Shown here: one piece after another, positions 56,345 to 64,000 of the stretch
Layout: every line of letters starts with the position of its first letter
Numbering within the stretch: the stretch's first letter is position 1
DNA from: Micromonospora halotolerans
GTDB taxonomy: Bacteria; Actinomycetota; Actinomycetes; Mycobacteriales; Micromonosporaceae
Assembly (NCBI RefSeq): GCF_032108445.1
Contig: NZ_CP134876.1
Coordinates: 1,054,001-1,118,000, forward strand
Direction of reading: 5' to 3'
Length of the DNA stretch: 64,000 nt
The notes under the pieces: generated by a model
Databases searched by the model: none
Told to the model about the DNA's origin: nothing
What the model saw: only the letters and a program-made list of their open reading frames with translations
Position numbers and translations under genes: made by a program

Positions 56345-56348
56345 CCGG

Positions 56349-59117
56349 TCAGCCGGCCGGGCGACGTGGTCCCTCGCCCTCCGCCGCCACGGCCGGGTGG
56401 ACCGGCCGGTACCGGGACAGCCAGGTGACCAGCTCCCCGGCCGGCATGGGCCGGGCGTAGAACCAGCCCTGCGCCACGTCGCAGCCGGCCGCGTGCAGCA
56501 GCCGCCAGGTGCGCTCGTCCTCGACGCCCTCGGCCACCACCCGCAGCCCGAGCGCCCCGGCCAGCTCGATCATCGATCGGACGATCGCCGCGTCGTCGGC
56601 GTCGTCGGCCATCCCGAGCACGAACGACCGGTCGACCTTCACCTCGGACAGCGGGAGCCGGCGCAGGTGCTGCAGCGACGAGTAGCCGGTGCCGAAGTCG
56701 TCCAGCGCGATGCCGACCCCGATCCGGTGCAGCTGGGTGATGCTGGCCAGCACCCGCCGCGGGTCGGCCATCAGCGCGCCCTCGGTGATCTCGACCTGCA
56801 ACCGGTCCGGCGGCACGCCGTACCGGGCCAGCCGGTCGGCGATCTGGTCGGCGATCTCGCCGGTGTGCAGGTCCCGGACGCTGACGTTGAGCGCGGCGCG
56901 CAGCGTGACGCCGGCGGCGGACCACTTGGCGACCTGCTCCACCACGTCGTCCACCACCCGGCGGGTGAGCAGCCGCATCACCGCGCTCTGCTCCGCGACC
57001 TGGATCAGCTCCCCGGGGTCGACCATGCCCCGGCGCGGGTGCCGCCAGCGCAGCAGCGCCTCGACGCCGACCACCTCGCCGGTCGCGATGGCGATCTGCG
57101 GCTGGTAGTACATGGTGATCTCGCCCGGGTCCCCGGCCGGGTCGTCGAGCCCGGCCGAACCGGCGCCGACGCGCTGCTCGGCCCCCCGGATCGCGGCTAC
57201 GCCGGCCGGAAGATCGGAAGCGCCGCGCTCCGGACGCCCGGCGGACACCGTTCCGGTCCGGCTACCGAGCACCGCGCCGGGCTGCCCGTCGGGCACCGCC
57301 CCGGACTGGTCGTCGGCCACCGCGCCGGGCCGGGCGTCCGCCACCGCAGCGGGCAGGTCGTCGGTTACCGCCCCGGGCAGGTCGTCGGCCACCGTCCCGG
57401 GCCGGGCGTCGGGCACCGCCCCGGCGGCGCCGCCGTGGGCCGGGCTCAGCCGGTCGCCGTCGTCGGGCGACGGGATCTCCGGCGGCGTCTCCGGCGTGGT
57501 CGCGCGGGTGGCCCGGCGGCGGATCGGGTCGGCGCCCGTGACGATCCGGTTGATCAGCTCGTCGTCGTGCCGCACCTCCACCCGCTCGCGGCGCCGCAGC
57601 CGCCACCGCGCCGGCGGCTCCAGGTCCCGGCGCGGCGTCAGGCGCGCCCCGCCGGAGGAGCCGGCTCGCGCCCCTCCGGCCCGGCCACCGTTGCGTGGCA
57701 GGCCGTCGCCACGGGCCGACCGAGCCGCCGGGGTGGACAGGCCGGGCGCGGGGGCGAGCGCCGCGCCGTCGCCGCCGCGGACGCCGGTCGGCTCCTCGGC
57801 CCGGGCCGGCGGCCCGGACTCCAGCACCCGGCGCAGGTCGGCGAGGAGGCTCAACCGCTCGGCGGAGTTGTGGTCGGACTCGGGCGCGTAGACGGCCACG
57901 GTGTCGTTGCGGTGCTTCGCGTCGTACATGGCCACGTCGGCGTGGCGCATCAGGGTGGCGAAGTCCTCGCCGTGCTCGGGGAACAGGGCGATGCCGATGG
58001 ACCCGCCCACGTCCAGCGGCAGGCCGTCCAGCGGCACCGGCTCGGCGAGCGCGGCCACCACCCGGTCGGCTCGCTCGCGGGCCTGGTCGGTGCCGGTGAG
58101 CCCGGGTACGACGATGGCGAACTCGTCGCCGCCGAGCCGCGCCACCAGCTCCTCCCCGTCGACCACCTCGATGAGGCGGGCGCTCACCTCGACCAGCAGC
58201 CGGTCACCCACCGCGTGCCCGAGCGCGTCGTTGACGTGCTTGAACCGGTCGAGATCCAGCAGCAGCAGGGCCAGGTGGGCGTCCGGCTCGCCGCGGGCGG
58301 CCCGCTCGGCGTGCAGGTGCACCTGCTCGGCCACCTCGGTGAGCAGGGCCTTGCGGTTGGGCAGCCCGGTGAGCGGGTCGAGGTCGGCGAGCTGCTCCCG
58401 CTCGGCGGAGAGCCGGGCCATCCGGTAGACCGCGAACAGCGGCACCAGCACCAACGGGATCAGCGCGGCGCTGGCCCGGGCGGCGGCCACCAGCACCGGG
58501 GCGAGCAGCAGCAGCGAGCCGGTGGAGAGCAGCTCGTAGGCGAGGCCCTGCCGGACGCTGGGCCACCAGCGGTCGCCGAACCGCAGCCGGATCGCGCAGC
58601 TGACCAGGCCGTAGTTGACGACGAACCAGGTCGCCGTGGCGCCACCCACCGCCGCCACGTCGGTCCAGTGCAGCCGGCCGTCGCCGAAGAGCTCGCCCGG
58701 GCCGAGCCGGCTGACCGCGTACGCGGCGGCCAGCGCGCAGGCGTACTGGGCCCCGTTGAAGGCGGTGCGCCAGCCGGCGTAGCCGAGCCGCCAGCCGGAG
58801 ACGGCCACCGCCACGGCCTGCACGGCGACGGCCGGGCCGAGCCCCCAGCCGAGGAGGATGGCGAACGTGAAGCAGGTCGACGGGAAGACCGCCGAGGTCT
58901 GCCGTCGACCGGGCGGCACGAACGGGCGGGCGTCGCAGGCGACGGCCAGCGCCGCCATGGTCCAGAAGGCGGCCGGCAGGTGGGGCAGGTCGTCGGGGAG
59001 CGCGGCCAGCGGCACGGCCGAGACGAGCAGGGCCAGGACACCGACCACGGTGACGAAGCCGAAGAACGGCCCGGTCCGCCCGGGCGGGACGGAGTTTCGC
59101 GGGTCGCCGGTCTCCAT
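56349..59117 (-). CDS. membrane GGDEF-EAL protein with a long insertion in the EAL domain
   Basis: 922 aa from ATG 59117. About six transmembrane helices (first about 240 residues), then GGDEF with intact [13 protein letters not shown]. The first EAL helix (LSLLADLRRVLESG) is followed by about 230 residues of Ala/Gly/Arg/Pro-rich sequence with an octapeptide repeat before the EAL domain resumes at EITMYYQPQ. EAL motifs VEALLRW, LNVSVRD, VEITEG, DDFGTGYSSL, KVDRS and VVAEGVE are intact, so both activities remain possible. Divergence from neighbours: between gatC and ligA on the same strand but with its own upstream region. Confidence 0.92.
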   Translation of the reverse strand: METGDPRNSVPPGRTGPFFGFVTVVGVLALLVSAVPLAALPDDLPHLPAAFWTMAALAVACDARPFVPPGRRQTSAVFPSTCFTFAILLGWGLGPAVAVQAVAVAVSGWRLGYAGWRTAFNGAQYACALAAAYAVSRLGPGELFGDGRLHWTDVAAVGGATATWFVVNYGLVSCAIRLRFGDRWWPSVRQGLAYELLSTGSLLLLAPVLVAAARASAALIPLVLVPLFAVYRMARLSAEREQLADLDPLTGLPNRKALLTEVAEQVHLHAERAARGEPDAHLALLLLDLDRFKHVNDALGHAVGDRLLVEVSARLIEVVDGEELVARLGGDEFAIVVPGLTGTDQARERADRVVAALAEPVPLDGLPLDVGGSIGIALFPEHGEDFATLMRHADVAMYDAKHRNDTVAVYAPESDHNSAERLSLLADLRRVLESGPPARAEEPTGVRGGDGAALAPAPGLSTPAARSARGDGLPRNGGRAGGARAGSSGGARLTPRRDLEPPARWRLRRRERVEVRHDDELINRIVTGADPIRRRATRATTPETPPEIPSPDDGDRLSPAHGGAAGAVPDARPGTVADDLPGAVTDDLPAAVADARPGAVADDQSGAVPDGQPGAVLGSRTGTVSAGRPERGASDLPAGVAAIRGAEQRVGAGSAGLDDPAGDPGEITMYYQPQIAIATGEVVGVEALLRWRHPRRGMVDPGELIQVAEQSAVMRLLTRRVVDDVVEQVAKWSAAGVTLRAALNVSVRDLHTGEIADQIADRLARYGVPPDRLQVEITEGALMADPRRVLASITQLHRIGVGIALDDFGTGYSSLQHLRRLPLSEVKVDRSFVLGMADDADDAAIVRSMIELAGALGLRVVAEGVEDERTWRLLHAAGCDVAQGWFYARPMPAGELVTWLSRYRPVHPAVAAEGEGPRRPAG
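57246..57437 (-). repeat. 24-bp in-frame tandem repeat (octapeptide repeat)
   Basis: About eight consecutive 24-bp units start at 57246, 57270, 57294, 57318, 57342, 57366, 57390 and 57414, each beginning CACCG (TACCG once). On the minus strand they encode degenerate copies of P-G-A-V-A-D-D-x inside the inter-domain insertion of the GGDEF-EAL protein. Copy-number variation between strains would be expected. Confidence 0.85.
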
Positions 59118-59266
59118 CGCACCTCCCGGGGTCGGCCCCGGCGCGCACGGTCACGCGCCGTACGCCAATGAAACGCCCTCGGTGCCGATTTCCCCGACAC
59201 GACAGTCACGAATCGGTCGTAGTCGTAATTAAGTTGGAATGCGCGGCAGGGCCGCCGGTAGGCGGA

Positions 59267-61444
<2,178 letters not shown>

Positions 61445-61503
61445 CTACCTCCGCACGGTATCGGGCGGGGCTGACAACCGCCGCCGGCAGACCGGTGCGT
61501 TCT

Positions 61504-61568
61504 CCGCCGATCATGAGGTTGCCGGCACCGAACCGGACATCCCACCCCGCCAACCTCATGATCGCCGG
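61504..61568. repeat. long inverted repeat between ligA and the PemK-like gene
   Basis: CCGCCGATCATGAGGTTG (61504-61521) and CAACCTCATGATCGCCGG (61551-61568) pair over 18 bp with one mismatch around a 29-base loop. It lies between divergent genes, so it is not an obvious terminator. The core GATCATGAGGTTG resembles a motif I recall as recurrent in Micromonosporaceae; that recollection is unverified. Confidence 0.75.
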
Positions 61569-61670
61569 ACGCGGCCGGGCGCGGGGCGACTGGGGGGTGG
61601 TGGGTGGTCGGCGTGCGACGATCGCCGGGCGGCGGTGGTGGGCCGGCACGGGCGAGAGGCGGGGGTACGC

Positions 61671-62195
61671 ATGCGCGACGGGTTGCTCTGGGCCGCGGCG
61701 ATCGTGGCGTGTGTCGCGGCCGGCTGGCTGTGGGGCGAGTGGCGTGGCCGGGTCGCGAGGCGGTCCGGTGGCGAGCGGGCGCGCAAGCGTGCGGGCGTGC
61801 CGCCCCGGGACACCGGGCCGCGTGGGCGTACCGGTGCGCCGCCCCGACCCCGGAACGCCGGGCGGGGACCGGCGAGTGCGCCCCGGCCCGGGGAGATCTG
61901 GTGGGCCGACGTGCCCTACGCCGACGGGACCGGCTCGAAGGTGCGCCCCTGCCTGGTGCTGCGGCTCGACGGCCGGGACGCCGACGTCCTGAAGATCACC
62001 AGCCAGGACAAGTCGGGCCGGGACGACCACCTGCCGATCCCCACCCGGAGCTGGGACCCGAACGCCGACCACGACAGCTTCCTGGACATCAGCGAGCCGA
62101 TCCCGGTGCCCCTCACCGCCTTCGCGGACCGGGCCGGCGCCTGCGACCCCGACCTCTGGCAGGGCATCCGCCGCCTCCCCCACCTGACGGCCTGA
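61671..62195 (+). CDS. membrane-tethered PemK/MazF-like protein
   Basis: 174 aa from ATG 61671. An N-terminal transmembrane helix (about residues 5-22) and a basic Pro/Arg/Gly-rich linker lead to a PemK/MazF fold from about residue 72: PRPGEIWWADVPYADGTGSKVRPCLVLR, DVLKITSQDK and a C-terminal helix. Soluble MazF toxins are 110-120 aa endoribonucleases. Here the domain is anchored and no antitoxin gene precedes it, so a housekeeping or non-toxic role is possible. Confidence 0.82.
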   Translation: MRDGLLWAAAIVACVAAGWLWGEWRGRVARRSGGERARKRAGVPPRDTGPRGRTGAPPRPRNAGRGPASAPRPGEIWWADVPYADGTGSKVRPCLVLRLDGRDADVLKITSQDKSGRDDHLPIPTRSWDPNADHDSFLDISEPIPVPLTAFADRAGACDPDLWQGIRRLPHLTA

Positions 62196-62264
62196 CCACC
62201 GCCCGCACCGCGCGACCTGGGCGGTCAAGGCACGCCAGTGTGATCAACAGGAATGGGGCGGTGG
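62196..62264. terminator. bidirectional hairpin between the PemK-like and ADP-ribosylglycohydrolase genes
   Basis: CCACCGCCC (62196-62204) pairs with GGGCGGTGG (62256-62264), 9 bp, 51-base loop, directly between two convergent stops. The long loop makes it a weak candidate. Confidence 0.45.
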
Positions 62265-62274
62265 GGCGCCCGGC

Positions 62275-63288
62275 TCAGTCGAGCGGCGCGGCGAGCGCGC
62301 TCAGCTGGTCGGCGTACTCGATTCGCATGGACCAGTCGGCGGGCCAGGCCGACATGCCGTGCGCGGCGCCCACGAAGGCGCCGGCCAGGGCCGCGATGGA
62401 GTCCGAGTCACCGGCCGTGGTGGCGCCGCGGGCCAGCGCGCCGACCGGGTCGTCGGGGTGGCGCAGCGCGCAGAGCAGCGCGGTGGCCAGCGCCTCCTCG
62501 GCGATCCAGCCCTCGCCGGTGAGCCGGCACGGGTCGCCGCCGTCGTCGGGGCGGGCCAGCGCCGCGTCGAGCCGGCCGAGCACCCGCAGGCAGTCGTCCC
62601 AGCCCCGGGCCATGAACTCCGCCGGCGTCGGGTCGCCCGAGCGCTGCCACAGGTCGCCGAGCCAGTCGCCCCGGTAGACCGTGCGCTGGGCGTGCGCCCG
62701 GTCGGTGAGCAACCCGGGCAGCTCGGGCAGCGCGGCGCCGTCGCGCAGCAGCCGGACCGCGTACGCGGTCAGCTCGCTGGCCGCCAGGCCGGTCGGGTGG
62801 CCGTGGGTCAGGCCGGCCTGGAGCTGGGCCAGCCCGGCCAGGGTGTCGAGGTCGGCGTCGAGCAGCCCGACGGGGGTGACCCGCATGTTCGCTCCGCAGC
62901 CCTTCGAATCGGCGACCGTCGCGTCCTGCCAGCGGGTCCCCCGGTCCAGCTCGGCGCAGGCGCGCAGGCAGGTCATGCCGGGCGCGCGGTTGTTGTCGGG
63001 GCTGACCGCCCAGTCGAGGAACCGCCGGCGCAGCAACGGCTCCACCGCCTCGGGCGTGAAGGCCGGTGCGTCGTGCAGTGCCCACGCCACCGCGAGCGCC
63101 ATCTGGGTGTCGTCGGTGACCAGCGCCGGGTCACCGGTCAGCTCCCGCGGGCCGGTCGGGCCGTAGCGGCGGACGATCTCGGTGACGGTGAGGAACTCGG
63201 TGGGCTTGCCCAGGGCGTCGCCGTAGGCGAGGCCGAAGAGCGAGCCGGACGCGCGGCGCGGGGCGGATTCGATCACGGTGGCGATCAT
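62275..63288 (-). CDS. ADP-ribosylglycohydrolase (DraG/ARH fold)
   Basis: 337 aa from ATG 63288. Typical metal and substrate motifs: GLAYGDALGKPTEF, LVTDDTQMALAVA, SKGCGANMRVTPVGL and TTAGDSDSIAALAGAFVGAAHG supply the two-Mg2+ site. Removes ADP-ribose from protein or small-molecule targets; the target here is unknown. No ADP-ribosyltransferase gene is adjacent. Confidence 0.9.
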   Translation of the reverse strand: MIATVIESAPRRASGSLFGLAYGDALGKPTEFLTVTEIVRRYGPTGPRELTGDPALVTDDTQMALAVAWALHDAPAFTPEAVEPLLRRRFLDWAVSPDNNRAPGMTCLRACAELDRGTRWQDATVADSKGCGANMRVTPVGLLDADLDTLAGLAQLQAGLTHGHPTGLAASELTAYAVRLLRDGAALPELPGLLTDRAHAQRTVYRGDWLGDLWQRSGDPTPAEFMARGWDDCLRVLGRLDAALARPDDGGDPCRLTGEGWIAEEALATALLCALRHPDDPVGALARGATTAGDSDSIAALAGAFVGAAHGMSAWPADWSMRIEYADQLSALAAPLD

Positions 63289-63362
63289 GCCCCGCCCGCG
63301 CAAGCCGGGCGCGGCACGCCCATGCGCGCCGGGTGCGGCCCGGCCGCGCAGGCCCGGCGTGG

Positions 63363-63740
63363 TCAGTCCCAGCAGAGGCAGAACGGGTGGCCGGCCGGGT
63401 CGGCGTAGACCCGGAAGCCCTCCCCCTCGCCGGGCAGCCGGCGGGCGCCGAGGGCCAGCGCCGCCTTCTCGGCCATCTCGATGTCGTCGACGGTGACGTC
63501 GAGGTGGAACTGCTGCGGCCGCTCGGGGTCGGGCCAGGCCGGGGCACGCAGGTTGAGCGCCTTCTGGAAGGCGACGCGCGGCTGGTGACCCGGTGGGCCG
63601 CCGAGCACCACCCACTCGTCGCCGTCGGAGTTGTCCTCGATCAGCGGAAGGCCGAGCAGCTCCGCGTAGAAGCCGGCCAGCGCGCGCGGATCAGGGCAGT
63701 CGATCACCACGGAACGCAGCTGTCCAATCATGCCGGTCAT
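63363..63740 (-). CDS. VOC-family (glyoxalase/bleomycin-resistance fold) protein
   Basis: 125 aa from ATG 63740 (ATG 63731 also possible). Two beta-alpha-beta-beta-beta modules: LRSVVIDCPDPRALAGFYAELLGL, QFHLDVTVDDIEMAEKAALALGA, and YADPAGHPFCLCWD at the end. Metal ligands His in HLDV and the last-strand residue are arranged as in small-molecule VOC proteins; substrate unknown. Confidence 0.9.
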   Translation of the reverse strand: MTGMIGQLRSVVIDCPDPRALAGFYAELLGLPLIEDNSDGDEWVVLGGPPGHQPRVAFQKALNLRAPAWPDPERPQQFHLDVTVDDIEMAEKAALALGARRLPGEGEGFRVYADPAGHPFCLCWD

Positions 63741-63767
63741 CCTGCCCCCGCCGTACGACAGGAAACC

Positions 63768-64000
63768 TCACTCCTCGGCGAGCCGGCGGCCGGCGTCCCG
63801 GCAGGCGGCGAGGACCTCCCGCGCGTACGCCGGGGTGGCCCCGGCCAGGCCGCACGCGGGGGTGACCACCACCTGCTCGGCGAGCCGGCGACGGGGGAAG
63901 CCGAGCTGGTCCCAGACCCGGCGTACCCGGTCGGCGACCTGGGCGGACGTCGGCGCGCGACCGGCCGGCGGCGGCAGCGCGGGCGCGGCGCCGGCCAGCA
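63768..64000 (-). CDS. C-terminal end of a methionine synthase II (MetE-like)/UROD-fold protein, truncated
   Basis: 77 codons ending at TGA 63768; the 5' part lies beyond the window. VVVTPACGLAGATPAYAREVL resembles the final zinc-ligand strand and helix of the cobalamin-independent methionine synthase-like proteins that sit near ligA in actinomycetes. The assignment rests on this motif and on gene order, both from memory. Confidence 0.65.
   Translation of the reverse strand, partial: LAGAAPALPPPAGRAPTSAQVADRVRRVWDQLGFPRRRLAEQVVVTPACGLAGATPAYAREVLAACRDAGRRLAEE

Overview
The window is very high-GC DNA from an actinobacterium. GTG starts are frequent, genes are short-spaced, and many stop and start codons overlap as ATGA or GTGA. 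Gene content and order (gatCAB, ligA and a MetE-like gene close together; ilvBNC, cimA, leuB, ilvE and serA within 16 kb; a MoxR/DUF58/VWA operon) fit a filamentous actinomycete, most likely Micromonosporaceae. That placement is inferred from gene order, not from a search. I saw no rRNA, tRNA, CRISPR array, transposase or integrase; this looks like chromosomal core with a few accessory genes.

Layout. 0-11.6 kb: an unidentified truncated gene, an ECF41-type sigma factor, a GNAT acetyltransferase, a double-length LtrA membrane protein, ArfB, an operon moxR / DUF58 / VWA / HtrA-like protease, a secreted protein of unknown function, and an EEP-family phosphatase/nuclease. 11.6-31.7 kb: branched-chain amino acid and serine synthesis (cimA, ilvE, leuB, serA, ilvC, ilvN, ilvB, ilvD), interspersed with ahpC-ahpD, a PRC-barrel protein, a tyrosine phosphatase, an ApbE-like protein, a repeat-helical protein and a GGDEF-EAL protein. 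31.7-41.6 kb: a SulP transporter with its ArsR regulator, then a sugar ABC operon ending in a GH2 beta-mannosidase, divergent from a LacI regulator. 41.6-52.7 kb: a degenerate GGDEF-EAL protein, a PH-like membrane protein, a 2-hydroxyacid dehydrogenase, a GAF-SpoIIE phosphatase, a PQQ-type sugar dehydrogenase lipoprotein, a metallophosphoesterase and a short AceE-like E1. 52.8-64 kb: gatCAB, a third GGDEF-EAL protein, ligA, a membrane-tethered PemK/MazF-like protein, an ADP-ribosylglycohydrolase, a VOC protein and the 3' end of a MetE-like gene.

The most informative regulatory signal is a pair of transcription attenuators in front of cimA and ilvB. Each has a 10-12 codon leader peptide carrying branched-chain residues (V-L-I-I in one, L-R-V-L in the other) written partly in codons rare for this genome. 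In each, a hairpin abuts the leader stop codon and is followed directly by an intrinsic terminator ending in TTTTTGTTG. Isoleucine entry from pyruvate plus acetyl-CoA (cimA) and the common ilvBNC steps therefore appear to be controlled by the same device. Other visible control elements are a perfect inverted repeat before arsR-sulP, a CebR-like box before the sugar ABC operon, a sigma-B-like promoter before the PRC-barrel gene, and several strong intergenic hairpins.

Three GGDEF-EAL proteins share the window. One looks catalytically dead in its GGDEF domain and impaired in its EAL domain. Another has about 230 residues of low-complexity, octapeptide-repeat sequence inserted inside its EAL domain.
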